This document shows, in pieces, positions 1 to 9,367 of a stretch of 64,000 nucleotides of DNA. Under the pieces are notes generated by a model, which was not told where the DNA came from, ran no database searches, and was given only the letters and a program-made list of their open reading frames with translations. A program made the position numbers and the translations under genes. This stretch comes from Yoonia vestfoldensis SKA53 (GTDB lineage Bacteria; Pseudomonadota; Alphaproteobacteria; Rhodobacterales; Rhodobacteraceae). The stretch's first letter is position 1; each line of letters opens with the position of its first letter. The stretch lies in contig NZ_CH672414.1 of assembly GCF_000152785.1 (NCBI RefSeq), forward strand, positions 833,472-897,471. Direction: 5' to 3'.

Positions 1-325
1 CCGCTGCCGGCCCACCAAAGCCGCAGATCGCAGCACCGGTTGCGGCGGCAAGGGCAGGGGCCAGCGCGCTATGATCCAGATGGCTATGCGTGACAAGGAT
101 ATGATCAACCACGCGTCCACCGATGGCCTGCAGCACCGCGTCCAGATGCGCAGGGATCGCGGGGCCGGGGTCGATCACGACAATCCGGTCATGGCCCAGC
201 AGATAGGTATTGGTCCCCGGTCCCGTCATGGCCGACGGGTTGGGCGCCAGCACCAGCGCCAGATCATCGCGCAAAGCCAGAACCGCCCCCGGCTGCGGCG
301 CAAATTCTGCGGCGGTCTGTGTCAT
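1..325 (-). CDS. MBL-fold metallo-hydrolase, 5' part only
   Basis: The reverse strand read from an ATG at 325 opens with MTQTAAEFAPQPGAVLALRD, then has a TGPGTNTYLLG segment and a THSHLDH metal-binding motif (the HxHxDH signature of metallo-beta-lactamase-fold hydrolases). The spacing and the GPGTNTYL block resemble the LACTB2/glyoxalase-II-like subgroup, which hydrolyses thioesters or nucleic-acid-related substrates with two metal ions. Only about 108 residues are in the window; the rest runs off the left edge. It is divergent from the sensor kinase gene, with starts 41 bp apart. The family call is secure from the motif; the substrate is unknown. Confidence 0.85.
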   Translation of the reverse strand, partial: MTQTAAEFAPQPGAVLALRDDLALVLAPNPSAMTGPGTNTYLLGHDRIVVIDPGPAIPAHLDAVLQAIGGRVVDHILVTHSHLDHSALAPALAAATGAAICGFGGPAA

Positions 326-366
326 CGGGACTTTCCGGCGGGATCAATGCCCGATACCGTCGCATC

Positions 367-1686
367 ATGACATTTCGCTGGATCAAAAACGCAATGCCGC
401 GCGGGATTTACGCCCGTGCCGCGCTGATCCTTGTGTTTCCGGTGCTGTTTTTGCAATTGCTTGTGTCCGTGGTGTTTATTCAACGCCATTTTGACGGTGT
501 GACGCGGCTGATGACAAGTGCAGTCAACATCGACCTGCAGTTTCTGATCGATACCGCCAATGAAGCAGAGACGGCACAGCAGGCGCGCGCCGCACTTGCG
601 CCTTTGGGGTTGGCATTGCAAATCCGCACCGCTTTGCCCGCCACCCCGCCGCCCGACGCCGATATCAACCCTTTCGTTGATCTGACAGGCGCGACGGTGA
701 TCGACACTTTGCGCAGCGGGATCGATGATTTGCAGGTCGCGTCGCTCGAAGACCGCGGGCGCGTGGTGTTGTGGGTCGGCACACGCCATGGCCTGCTGGA
801 AATGGATCTGTCGCGCAGGCGCATGTCTGCGTCCAATCCGCATCAATTGCTGGTGATCATGGTGGTGATGGGCGCGCTGATGACGGTGGTGGCCTATATC
901 TTTCTGCGCAACCAATTGCGCCCGATCAAGCGGATGGCGCAGGCTGCCGCCGATTACGGCAAAGGCCGGATCACGCCCTTTACCCCCACCGGGGCGGTCG
1001 AGGTGCGCGCCGCCGGCATGGCCTTTCTGGACATGCGCAACCGGCTGGAACGCCAGACCCAAAGCCGCACGATGATGCTGTCAGGCGTGAGCCATGATCT
1101 GCGCACGCCGTTGACCCGTCTGCGGTTGGGCCTGTCGATGCTGGACGAGGCCGAGGCGGCTGATCTGTTGCGCGATGTCGATGATATGCAAAAGCTGCTG
1201 GATGCGTTTCTGGATTTCGCGCGCGATGATGCGGCCGATAATCTGGAACAGGTGGTGCCTGCCGCGATCCTGCGCGAGGTGCTGCATGATGCCGCGCGTA
1301 TGGGCCAGAATGTCGGGCTTGCCGCGATCGAAGGGCCGGAACGCGCGATCAACCTGCGCCCCTTGGCGATCCGGCGCGCGCTCGACAATCTGGTGGGCAA
1401 TGCGCTGCGCTATGGCAACCATGCGCTGGTCGGTGTCAGCGTGACCGAACGCGCTGTGCGGTTCTGGGTCGAAGATGACGGGCCGGGGATTCCGCCTGAA
1501 TTGCACGAAGACGCGGTCAACCCATTCGTCCGGCTTGATCCCGCGCGCAACCAAGACAAGGGCAGCGGCGTCGGGCTGGGCCTTGCCATCGTGTCGGACG
1601 TGGCGCGCAGCCATGGCGGCGTCCTGCGGTTGGGCAAAAGCACGGTGCTGGGCGGGCTGAAGGCGGAACTGGTCATCAGTCGCTAG
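367..1686 (+). CDS. Sensor histidine kinase, EnvZ-like
   Basis: Membrane two-component sensor kinase. From the chosen ATG the protein has an N-terminal membrane segment (ALILVFPVLFLQLLVSVVF), a periplasmic region of about 110 residues, a second membrane segment (LLVIMVVMGALMTVVAYIF), a HAMP-type linker, the H-box SGVSHDLRTPLTR with the phospho-acceptor His near residue 242, and an HATPase domain with the N-box DNLVGNALRYG, the G1 box EDDGPGIPPE and the G2 box GSGVGLGLAIV. This order matches the EnvZ/OmpR-linked class. A longer reading from 319 would overlap the divergent gene, so 367 is preferred. No response regulator gene lies next to it here, so its partner and signal are unknown. Confidence 0.9.
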   Translation: MTFRWIKNAMPRGIYARAALILVFPVLFLQLLVSVVFIQRHFDGVTRLMTSAVNIDLQFLIDTANEAETAQQARAALAPLGLALQIRTALPATPPPDADINPFVDLTGATVIDTLRSGIDDLQVASLEDRGRVVLWVGTRHGLLEMDLSRRRMSASNPHQLLVIMVVMGALMTVVAYIFLRNQLRPIKRMAQAAADYGKGRITPFTPTGAVEVRAAGMAFLDMRNRLERQTQSRTMMLSGVSHDLRTPLTRLRLGLSMLDEAEAADLLRDVDDMQKLLDAFLDFARDDAADNLEQVVPAAILREVLHDAARMGQNVGLAAIEGPERAINLRPLAIRRALDNLVGNALRYGNHALVGVSVTERAVRFWVEDDGPGIPPELHEDAVNPFVRLDPARNQDKGSGVGLGLAIVSDVARSHGGVLRLGKSTVLGGLKAELVISR

Positions 1687-1782
1687 GATTGTTTGCCTAA
1701 AAAAGTGGCAGTTGCACATATCAGTGGTATTTCTGCGTGGTGTAATCCTTGCAGTCTGATCAGAACCCCGTAGGCTTTTGCT

Positions 1783-3207
1783 ATGGATAACGATCAAGCA
1801 CATTTCGACGAAATGCTGGGGGCCACCGGCGCCCGCCCACCCTATGCCGGCTATGACGCGTGGTTCAACGCACAGGACCGTGCGCGATTGGCCAAGAAAG
1901 CCGCCGAGGCAGAGGCGTTTTTTCGCCGCACCGGCATTACCTTTAACGTCTATGGCCAGTCGGATGCCGAAGAACGGCTGATCCCGTTCGATCTGGTGCC
2001 GCGCATCGTGTCGAGCAGTGAATGGGCGCGCCTGTCGCGTGGCATTGAACAGCGTGTCCGCGCGATCAATGCGTTTTTGTATGACATCTATAACCGGCAA
2101 GAGATCCTCAAGGCGGGGATCGTGCCGATTGACCTGATCGCCAAGAACGCGGCCTTTCTGCCCCAGATGATGGATTTCAACCCGCCGGGCGGCGTTTATA
2201 CCCATATCGTCGGCACTGATATCGTACGCACTGGCGAGAATGATTTTTATGTCCTCGAAGACAATGCGCGCACGCCTTCCGGTGTCAGCTATATGCTGGA
2301 AAACCGCGAAACCATGCTGCAAATGTTCCCCGAGCTTTTCAGCAAGATCAAGGTCAAGCCGGTCAGTGATTACCCCAAATCCCTGCGCCGGTCGCTGGAA
2401 GCCTCTGCGCCATCCACCTGTGAAGGGCGGCCTTGCGTCGCGGTTCTGACCCCGGGCATTCACAATTCGGCCTATTTCGAGCATAGCTTTCTGGCCGACC
2501 AGATGGGTGTGGAATTGGTCGAAGGCCATGATCTGCGCGTGATCGACGGCCATATTGCGATGCGCACGACGCGCGGCTACCGGCAGATCGACGTGCTGTA
2601 TCGCCGTGTCGATGATGATTTTCTGGACCCGATGACGTTTAACCCGTCGTCGATGCTGGGCGTGCCGGGGATCATGGATGTTTACCGCGCGGGCAATATC
2701 ACCATTGCCAACGCACCCGGCACAGGCGTGGCCGACGACAAGGCGATTTACAGCTATATGCCGGAAATCGTTGAATTCTACACCGGCGAACGCGCGATTT
2801 TGAAAAATGTAGAAACGCATCGCTGTTCCGAACCCGATGCATTGAAATATGTGCTGGAAAACCTTGCCGATCTTGTCGTGAAAGAGGTGCATGGGTCGGG
2901 CGGTTACGGCATGTTGGTGGGGCCCGCCGCCAGCAAAAAGGAAATCATGGCTTTCGCGGCCAAGCTAAAATCAAACCCCGGCAATTACATCGCGCAGCCC
3001 ACGCTGTCGCTGTCCACAGTGCCGATCTTTACCAAAAAGGGCCTTGCGCCGCGCCATGTCGATCTGCGCCCCTTTGCGCTGGTGTCGCCCGGTGGCGTGA
3101 ATATCACGCCGGGCGGGCTGACGCGGGTCGCGCTCAAGGCTGGGTCGCTGGTTGTCAATTCCAGCCAAGGCGGCGGCACCAAAGACACATGGATATTGGA
3201 AGACTGA
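1783..3207 (+). CDS. Circularly permuted type 2 ATP-grasp protein
   Basis: 474 residues of the circularly permuted ATP-grasp family (formerly DUF404/DUF407). Typical blocks are the YDAWFNAQDRARLAKKAAEAE start, FYVLEDNARTPSGVSYMLENR, the arginine/aspartate-rich LYRRVDDDFLDP stretch and VVKEVHGSGGYGMLVGP, which resembles an ATP-binding glycine loop. The family is predicted to form amide or peptide bonds using ATP; its substrate has not been established. It is the first gene of the four-gene Anbu cluster, and the next start follows its stop by one base. About 100 bp of intergenic DNA upstream should hold the operon promoter, but I see no strong consensus there. Confidence 0.93.
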   Translation: MDNDQAHFDEMLGATGARPPYAGYDAWFNAQDRARLAKKAAEAEAFFRRTGITFNVYGQSDAEERLIPFDLVPRIVSSSEWARLSRGIEQRVRAINAFLYDIYNRQEILKAGIVPIDLIAKNAAFLPQMMDFNPPGGVYTHIVGTDIVRTGENDFYVLEDNARTPSGVSYMLENRETMLQMFPELFSKIKVKPVSDYPKSLRRSLEASAPSTCEGRPCVAVLTPGIHNSAYFEHSFLADQMGVELVEGHDLRVIDGHIAMRTTRGYRQIDVLYRRVDDDFLDPMTFNPSSMLGVPGIMDVYRAGNITIANAPGTGVADDKAIYSYMPEIVEFYTGERAILKNVETHRCSEPDALKYVLENLADLVVKEVHGSGGYGMLVGPAASKKEIMAFAAKLKSNPGNYIAQPTLSLSTVPIFTKKGLAPRHVDLRPFALVSPGGVNITPGGLTRVALKAGSLVVNSSQGGGTKDTWILED

Positions 3208-3208
3208 C

Positions 3209-4150
3209 ATGTTGGGAAAAACGGCAGGCGGTCTTTACTGGATGTTCCGGTTTCTGGAACGGGCGGAAAATACCGCACGATTGATCGAGGCGGGGTTTCG
3301 CATCGCGCTGACGCGATCGAACGACGCGGAATCGGAATGGAAATCCGTCATCATCACATCCGCCGCGCAACAGGCGTTCGAGGCGCGTCATGATAAATAT
3401 TCCAGCGCGAATGTCGTCAATTTCCTGCTGCGCGATCCTGAACACCCCAGTTCGGTCCTGTCGGTCACCAAATCGGCGCGTGACAATGCACGGCTGGTGC
3501 GCACCGCCCTGACGACCGAGGTTTGGGCGGCGGTCAATGAAACATGGATGGTGCTGACCGAAACGCTCAAGCGGCCAATCCCCGAAACCGAACTGCCCGC
3601 AGTATTGGCCACGATCCGGCAACAATCGGCGCTGGTGCGCGGGGCGCTGGTCGGTACGATGCTGCGCAATGATATTTTTGATTTCTGCCGTTTGGGCACC
3701 TTTGTCGAACGGATCGACAGCACGGCGCGGATCATCGACGTGAAATATTATGCGCTGCTACCTGCGCCATCGTTCGTCGGCAGCCGGATGGATAACGTGC
3801 AATGGGAAACAATCCTGCGGTCTGTTTCGGCGCATCGGTCGTTTCGTTGGGCGGTCGAGGATGATTTCACCGCGCCCGCCATCGCCGATTTTTTGATCCT
3901 TGACGACCGGATGCCCCGATCTCTCAGCCATTGTGCGGCGCAGTTGGTGAACAATCTGGGCCATCTGGCCAAGGATTACGGCGAGGCCATGCCATCGCAT
4001 GCTTTGGCCGACCGGATGAATGCACGGTTGAAAGACCGCGATATCGGGTCGATCTTTGACGAAGGGTTGCACGAATTTGTCGGATCAATCCTGCGCGAAA
4101 ATGCGGCGATCGGCATGCAGATCGAAATTGATTACAGGTTCAACTACTGA
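3209..4150 (+). CDS. Alpha-E domain-containing protein
   Basis: Alpha-E superfamily protein (DUF403) of 313 residues from the ATG just after the ATP-grasp stop. A reading from 3152 would lie inside the previous gene, so 3209 is preferred; the start MLGKTAGGLYWMFRFLERAE is the typical family N-terminus. The rest is predicted all-helical, with the LVRTALTTEVWAAVNETW and VERIDSTARIIDVKYY blocks usual in this family. The biochemical role is unknown. It is nearly always encoded with the ATP-grasp, transglutaminase and Anbu genes, so the four probably act on the same peptide-like product. Its stop overlaps the next start (TGATG), implying translational coupling. Confidence 0.93.
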   Translation: MLGKTAGGLYWMFRFLERAENTARLIEAGFRIALTRSNDAESEWKSVIITSAAQQAFEARHDKYSSANVVNFLLRDPEHPSSVLSVTKSARDNARLVRTALTTEVWAAVNETWMVLTETLKRPIPETELPAVLATIRQQSALVRGALVGTMLRNDIFDFCRLGTFVERIDSTARIIDVKYYALLPAPSFVGSRMDNVQWETILRSVSAHRSFRWAVEDDFTAPAIADFLILDDRMPRSLSHCAAQLVNNLGHLAKDYGEAMPSHALADRMNARLKDRDIGSIFDEGLHEFVGSILRENAAIGMQIEIDYRFNY

Positions 4151-4947
4151 TGCAGCTGACGATCACCCACAAAACCAGCTATGCCTATGATATGCCAGTG
4201 GATTTCGCGCTGCAAAAGCTGCGCCTGCGACCCTTGTCGAACCCGATGCAGCAGGTCGATGACTGGCAGATCGACATCAGCGGCGGGCGGATCGAGGCCA
4301 GCTATCTGGACCATTACGGCAATCACACCGATCTGGTCAGCGTGACACCGGGGGCCACGGCGGTGGACATCACCGCGCGCGGGCAGGTCACGACCCATGA
4401 CAAGGCGGGCGTTTTGGGCATGGTCTATGGCCGTGCGCCATTGTGGCATTTCGCGCAGCCCACGCCATTGACAGCATCCGGGGCAGGGGTGCGCGATTTC
4501 GCGCGGTCCTTGGGCAAGATGAAAGACCCGCTGACATCGCTGCACGATCTGTCCAATGCCATCCGCGATGCGCTGCCGTATCGCACTGGTGTCACGGGGG
4601 CCGATACCAGTGCCGAACAGGCGATCAAGATCGGTGCCGGTGTGTGTCAGGACCATGCGCAGATTTTCATCGCAGCATTGCGCACGCGCGGCGTGGCGGC
4701 GCGTTACGTCAGCGGCTATCTGATGATCAACGACATCACCGATCAGGATGCCGCCCATGCCTGGGCCGAGGCGCATGTAGACGGGCTGGGCTGGGTCGGT
4801 TTCGATATTTCCAACGGTGTCGCACCCGATGAAAAATATGTCCGTGTCGCCATTGGCCCGGATGCCAGCTGTGCTGCCCCTGTCAAGGGGATGCGCAAAG
4901 GCCCCTCCAGCGAGACGCTCATTGTATCTTTACAAGTTCAACAATAG
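4150..4947 (+). CDS. Transglutaminase-like cysteine protease family protein
   Basis: 265 residues with an N-terminal beta-rich domain (MQLTITHKTSYAYDMPVDFA) and a transglutaminase-like catalytic core. The catalytic Cys lies in GAGVCQDHAQ near residue 165, the His in DAAHAWAEA and the Asp in GWVGFDISNG. Bacterial members are usually amidases or proteases rather than cross-linkers. It follows the alpha-E gene with a one-base overlap and precedes Anbu by 34 bp, completing the conserved cluster. Cytoplasmic, since no signal peptide is visible. Confidence 0.92.
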   Translation: MQLTITHKTSYAYDMPVDFALQKLRLRPLSNPMQQVDDWQIDISGGRIEASYLDHYGNHTDLVSVTPGATAVDITARGQVTTHDKAGVLGMVYGRAPLWHFAQPTPLTASGAGVRDFARSLGKMKDPLTSLHDLSNAIRDALPYRTGVTGADTSAEQAIKIGAGVCQDHAQIFIAALRTRGVAARYVSGYLMINDITDQDAAHAWAEAHVDGLGWVGFDISNGVAPDEKYVRVAIGPDASCAAPVKGMRKGPSSETLIVSLQVQQ

Positions 4948-4981
4948 TGCTGTGATTATATCCCGCTAAGGACACTTTCAG

Positions 4982-5710
4982 ATGACTTATTGCATCGGAA
5001 TGCAGCTCGACCATGGGCTTGTATTCATGTCTGACACCCGCACCAATGCAGGCGTCGATAATTTCTCGACCAGCAAAAAAATGTTCCACTGGCATGTGCC
5101 GGGCGAACGGATGATCACCATCATGACCGCAGGCAATCTGGCTACGACACAGGCCATGGTCAGCCTGCTGCGCGAACGGTCGATCACCACCCAGGACCGC
5201 GACCCCAGCATCCTGCGCGAAGCCACCATGTTCCAGATCGCCCGTCTGGTCGGGGCGACCTTGAAAGAGGTGATTGCCGAAAGCAGCCTGAGCGGGCAAT
5301 CGGCCGAACAATTCGCAGCCTCTGCCATTGTCGGCGGCCAGATCAAGGGCGGCTTGCCCACGATTTTCCTGATCTATCCGCAAGGCAATTTCATCGAGAT
5401 CACGCCCGATACCCCGTTTTTCCAGATTGGCGAGACGAAATACGGCAAGCCGATCCTCGTGCGCGCCTATGACCCGGCAATGAGTTTCGAGGATGCGGTC
5501 AAATTGCTGTTGGTGTCGTTTGATTCCACAGTCAAATCCAACCTGTCGGTCGGTTTGCCCTTTGATTTGCAAATCTATGAAAAGGACACATTCGCTCAAG
5601 GCCGGGTGATCCGCATCGATGAACATGATACGGTTTACCAAGCAATTTCAAGTGGTTGGGGTGATGCCTTGAAAGAGGCGTTCCAGCATCTGCCATCCTA
5701 TAAGGTGTGA
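4982..5710 (+). CDS. Anbu, ancestral-type proteasome-like peptidase
   Basis: 242-residue proteasome-fold Ntn-hydrolase of the Anbu family. It starts MTYCIGMQLDHGLVFMSDTR: Thr2 directly follows the initiator Met, so it would become the N-terminal nucleophile after Met removal with no propeptide, as in characterised Anbu proteins. The family assembles into rings of Anbu subunits alone and differs from HslV and the 20S proteasome. The linked ATP-grasp, alpha-E and transglutaminase genes are the known Anbu neighbourhood. The start is fixed by the Thr2 position and by an AAGGA sequence in the 34-bp gap. A GC hairpin follows the stop. Confidence 0.93.
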   Translation: MTYCIGMQLDHGLVFMSDTRTNAGVDNFSTSKKMFHWHVPGERMITIMTAGNLATTQAMVSLLRERSITTQDRDPSILREATMFQIARLVGATLKEVIAESSLSGQSAEQFAASAIVGGQIKGGLPTIFLIYPQGNFIEITPDTPFFQIGETKYGKPILVRAYDPAMSFEDAVKLLLVSFDSTVKSNLSVGLPFDLQIYEKDTFAQGRVIRIDEHDTVYQAISSGWGDALKEAFQHLPSYKV

Positions 5711-5739
5711 GCGCAGGGGGGGGCTTAAGCCCACCTTAC
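5700..5739. terminator. Hairpin between convergent genes
   Basis: A perfect palindrome GGGCTTAAGCCC at 5721-5732 is enclosed by a second matching pair, TAAGGTG at 5701-5707 and CACCTTA at 5732-5738 (its C shared with the inner palindrome). It lies between the Anbu stop and the stop of the opposite-strand oxidoreductase, where a bidirectional terminator is expected. No long T-run follows, so efficiency is uncertain. Confidence 0.5.
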
Positions 5740-7781
5740 AAATCCTTGACCAAGCGCAGCGCATCATAGATCGCGGCATGGATGTTGCGCGCACTGACCG
5801 CATCCCCGATGCGGAACAATTGGAACGCCCCGTCAGGATTGGTCGCCACCGCCTGTATGCGCCCCGCGATCAGCGCGTCCTGATCCACCGCGCCCAGATT
5901 GCGCGACAGGGGTTTGAGTGCGAAATACAGATCATCCAAAGGCATTGTCCCGTAATTCACCACGATCTGGTCATAGGTCTTTTGCTTGGTGAAATCGCTG
6001 TAATCGGTGCCGATCACCGCCCGCAGACGGTTGCCGTCGCGGGTGACATCCAGCAGGCGGCGGGTGACGGTAAAGGTCACATCCTTGTCCTGCAGCGCGC
6101 GCATATAGGGCACAAGGTTCATCCCCATGATGTCCGGCGCAAAGGTCCGGTCGGGTGTCATCACCTCGACGCTGGCACCTGCATTGGCCGCAACCTCTGC
6201 TGCCATCAATCCGGGGTGATCGCCGCTTTCGTCATAGATCAGCACATCCTGCCCCGGTTTCACATCGCCCGAGATGATATCCCAGGCGCTGACCACCAGC
6301 GGATTGTCATGTTTTTGTTCAAATAGCTGCGTATTGGGCAGACCGCCCGTCGCCACGATCACCACATCGGGGGCAAGGGCGGTGACATCCTCTGCCTCGG
6401 CCCAGCTGTTGAAATGAAAGGTCACGTCGCGCGCGGCGCATTGCGCCATGCGCCAGTCGATGATCCCGATCATCTCGCGCCGGCGCGGGTTCTGTGCGGT
6501 CAGCCGGATCTGGCCGCCGGGATCGGGTTGCGCCTCGAACACGGTAACGGCGTGCCCGCGTGCGGCGGCAACGCGCGCCGCCTCCAGCCCTGCCGGACCC
6601 GCGCCGATGATGACGACCTTGCGCGCCACAGGGGCAGGGGCGATGTCATGCGGCATCGTCAATTCGCGCCCCGTGGCGGCGTTATGAATGCACAGCGCCT
6701 CGCCCGCCTGATAGATCCGGTCAAGGCAATAGGTGGCCCCGACACAGGGGCGGATGTCATCCTCGCGCCCTTCCATGATCTTGCGCAGGATATGCGGATC
6801 GGCCATATGCGCCCGCGTCATCCCGACCATATCCAGCAACCCCGCCTGAATGGCATGACGTGCAGTCGCCACATCGGGGATGCGCGCGGCGTGAAAGGTC
6901 GGCAATCCTGTGGCCTGTTTCACGGCACCCGCGAAATCCAGATGTGGTGCGCTTTTCATGCCCTGCACGGGGATCACATCGGTCATCGCAGGGTCGGTAT
7001 GAATGCGGCCTTTAATCACGTTGAGGAAATCGACCATCCCAGTTTCGGCAAGGCGTTTGGAGATGGTGATGCCTTCTTCGGGGGTGATGCCGCCTGCCGC
7101 CGCCTCGTCCGCCGTATAGCGTAGGCCGATGATGAAATCATCGCCCACTCGTTTGCGACAGGCCGTCAGCACATCGCGCAGCATTTGCATCCTTGTATCA
7201 AGGCTTTGCCCGCCATACGGCCCGTCCAGATCATTGGTCAGCGGCGACCAGAACTGATCAAGCAGATGGCCGTAGACCTGCAACTCGATCCCGTCCATGC
7301 CGCCTGCCTGCATCCGTTCGGCAGCATCGGCGAAATCGGTGATGATCCGCGCGATATCCCAATCTTCGGCCAGTTTCGGAAAGGCCCTGTGCGCCGGTTC
7401 GCGGTGCCGCGAGGAAGAGACAGAGGGCAGCCAATCGCCCTTGGCCCAACCCGTGCGCCGCCCCAGATGCGTCAGCTGGATCATCACCGCGCAACCATGG
7501 TCATGGCAGGCATCGGTCAGGTTCTTGATCCACGGCACGACCTCGTCCTTATAGGCAAGGATGTTGTTGAACACCGGCGGGCTGTCGCGCGAAACGGCGG
7601 CTGACCCGGCGGTCATGGTCAGCGCCACCCCCGCCTTGGCCCGTTCGGCGTGATAGGCGGCATACCGTGCCTTGGGCATCCCGTCTTCGGGATAGGCGGG
7701 TTCATGGCTGGTGGTCATGATCCGGTTGCGCAAGGTCAGATGCTTGAGCTGGTAGGGCTGCAACAGGGGATCGGTGGACAT
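5736..7781 (-). CDS. NADH:flavin oxidoreductase/FAD fusion, DgcA/StcD-type demethylase
   Basis: 681 residues. The N-terminal half is an Old Yellow Enzyme TIM barrel (FMN), followed by a cysteine cluster CVGATYC...C that would bind a 4Fe-4S centre. The C-terminal half is an FAD/NAD(P)-binding fold starting at VVIIGAGPAGLEAARVA. This architecture belongs to the trimethylamine dehydrogenase/2,4-dienoyl-CoA reductase family. The exact CVGATYCLDRIY block is close to that I associate with dimethylglycine (DgcA) and N-methylproline (StcD/Hpb) demethylases, so an N-demethylation role is likely but inferred. The start at 7781 (MSTDPLLQPYQLK) is favoured by a GGAG eight bases upstream; an upstream in-frame extension looks non-coding. 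It is the last core gene before the island. Confidence 0.85.
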   Translation of the reverse strand: MSTDPLLQPYQLKHLTLRNRIMTTSHEPAYPEDGMPKARYAAYHAERAKAGVALTMTAGSAAVSRDSPPVFNNILAYKDEVVPWIKNLTDACHDHGCAVMIQLTHLGRRTGWAKGDWLPSVSSSRHREPAHRAFPKLAEDWDIARIITDFADAAERMQAGGMDGIELQVYGHLLDQFWSPLTNDLDGPYGGQSLDTRMQMLRDVLTACRKRVGDDFIIGLRYTADEAAAGGITPEEGITISKRLAETGMVDFLNVIKGRIHTDPAMTDVIPVQGMKSAPHLDFAGAVKQATGLPTFHAARIPDVATARHAIQAGLLDMVGMTRAHMADPHILRKIMEGREDDIRPCVGATYCLDRIYQAGEALCIHNAATGRELTMPHDIAPAPVARKVVIIGAGPAGLEAARVAAARGHAVTVFEAQPDPGGQIRLTAQNPRRREMIGIIDWRMAQCAARDVTFHFNSWAEAEDVTALAPDVVIVATGGLPNTQLFEQKHDNPLVVSAWDIISGDVKPGQDVLIYDESGDHPGLMAAEVAANAGASVEVMTPDRTFAPDIMGMNLVPYMRALQDKDVTFTVTRRLLDVTRDGNRLRAVIGTDYSDFTKQKTYDQIVVNYGTMPLDDLYFALKPLSRNLGAVDQDALIAGRIQAVATNPDGAFQLFRIGDAVSARNIHAAIYDALRLVKDL

Positions 7782-7948
7782 GAGCTGGCTCCGGGCTGGT
7801 TGGTTCCATACTGCCCCAAGCCGCGCGGATGTATAGCGGGTTTGCGGCAGCACAGAGGGTGGCACCGACAGCGCGCCCGATAGACCGACCCCAGACCTTT
7901 CGGGCTGATGTGCATGCCCTGCAGCAGTCGATCATGTGTATATTGTTA

Positions 7949-7967
7949 ATTGGCGGAGAGACAGGGA
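7949..7967. repeat. Left attachment site of island (attL)
   Basis: 19 bp identical to the last 17 bases of the tRNA-Ser gene at 42118-42134 plus two bases beyond it. No intact tRNA is present at this end. A GGAGAG/CTCTCC inverted pair (7955-7960 and 7977-7982) brackets the core and may reflect the remains of the displaced tRNA end. Confidence 0.92.
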
Positions 7968-8440
7968 ATAGAGAATCTCTCCGAAAGCACCATTAAAATA
8001 AAGGATTTTAGTGGGGCGTATACTCCCATTCAACGGCTCCATACCCTCCAATTTCAGGCAAAAAGGACGCTGCAGGTGTGAGCCGCAACGTCGATATTGG
8101 TGATAATGTGATGGGCCTAAGTGCACCAGCCGCAAGTTTCCCAGCTCGCCACTGGTGTCCATCCTCCCTTCGGCGAAGGTGTGAGCGTCAGCTTTGCGCA
8201 GGAAGCGGAGTTTGCAAAGTGCGGGCTGGTTTCCCAACAGCGGCCTTTCGTGTAGCGTGCAGCGAAAGCTTGGTAAGCGCTCCTTTTGAAAAGGCTGCGT
8301 TAAACTCGAACGGCAGCGATGTAAAAGTAGACTTGGTAGTATACCGCCGCCAGAGTAACATGAAGTAAGTCTCAAATAAAAACTCCGATCGTGTGTGATG
8401 TTACCCTCACAAACGTGATCCGAAAAAGAGGTCTCCACCA
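7968..8440. other. Left island edge without recognisable gene
   Basis: About 470 bp with no convincing gene. A 169-residue opposite-strand open frame spans it, but its composition looks random and it has no family resemblance. The stretch presumably contains the promoter for the AbiH gene. An AGAGG sequence at about 8427-8431 serves as its ribosome binding site. Confidence 0.5.
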
Positions 8441-9367
8441 TTGAAGTTATTTATTGTGGGAAATGGTTTTGATCTGAATTTTGGGCTGCCAACGAAGCTG
8501 GCCGATTTTGGAGAATATTTGCAATCAAATGATCAAGACGTTTTCTACACGCTAAGAGACCTGCATGGACTGAGCGCCGAAAATGGGGACGCAAGCGACC
8601 TCAGGCAATGGAACCATTTGGAAACAAGGATGGCAAATTTTGATAAAAAATTCATAATCGATGAGGCCAAGTATAGCTTTGATCGGCAAGAGGATTACCC
8701 ACCGCCCAGCGATGATTTTTGGGCATATGCGCCGGATCATTTCGAGGACATGGTAAATCCGATAATCCACGAGTTACCTCGGCTTGTTCGAGAGTGGGCA
8801 TGTAACATAGACATTTCTGACACGTCAGGCAAAAGTATAGAGGCATATGAAAAATTTGGCCGACGGCACCAAGCTGCGGCGTTTCTAACGTTCAATTATA
8901 CAAGGGTTTTAGAGGATATTTGTCAGTCAAAGCACATCCACCACGTTCATGGCGAAGCCGATGCTGGTGATGTCGTTGTTGGCCACAGCACTGAGTTTGT
9001 TCGACATGTTGTTAAGCCCGGAGACATAGATGAGGTTAGCGATCTTTATCCCGGATTTGAAACCTATAACAACCACTTCAGAAAGCGTCAGGACGAGCTA
9101 TTCAAGGGGGTTTCTGATTTCGCTTCCAGACTTGAGCTTGATCGCCGTGTTGACGAGGTAATTGTGTGCGGCCACTCCATAGGCGAGGCCGACCGAGAAT
9201 ATTTCCTAAGGGTCGCTAACCTTATTCCCGCTGCTACTTGGACATTCACTCCGCACGATGGAAGCGGAGGTCAGGATCATGAAAATATTGTACGCTTAAC
9301 TTCCAATCCAAATTTTCTTTCGAGCGATTATCGCCTAAGAAGCCTTACAGGCGTCATAGGCGAGTAA
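8441..9367 (+). CDS. AbiH-family abortive infection protein
   Basis: 308 residues of the bacteriophage AbiH family. Family blocks are the start KLFIVGNGFDLNFGLPTKL, the central AAFLTFNYTRVLEDIC, HIHHVHGEADAG and the late VIVCGHSIGEADREYF. AbiH proteins give phage resistance by abortive infection; the mechanism is not settled. The start is a TTG preceded by AGAGG at nine bases; no ATG fits the conserved N-terminus. It stands alone at the left end of the island, on the opposite strand to the large defence operon. Confidence 0.9.
   Translation: MKLFIVGNGFDLNFGLPTKLADFGEYLQSNDQDVFYTLRDLHGLSAENGDASDLRQWNHLETRMANFDKKFIIDEAKYSFDRQEDYPPPSDDFWAYAPDHFEDMVNPIIHELPRLVREWACNIDISDTSGKSIEAYEKFGRRHQAAAFLTFNYTRVLEDICQSKHIHHVHGEADAGDVVVGHSTEFVRHVVKPGDIDEVSDLYPGFETYNNHFRKRQDELFKGVSDFASRLELDRRVDEVIVCGHSIGEADREYFLRVANLIPAATWTFTPHDGSGGQDHENIVRLTSNPNFLSSDYRLRSLTGVIGE

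Noticed and set aside
1081-2892. 603-residue open frame on the reverse strand
   Set aside because: It is antisense to the kinase and ATP-grasp genes, rich in His, Arg and Gln as expected for the shadow of GC-rich coding DNA, and has no family resemblance.
7932-8441. 169-residue reverse open frame at the island's left edge
   Set aside because: It spans the attachment repeat, so it would be created only by the insertion, and its composition is random.
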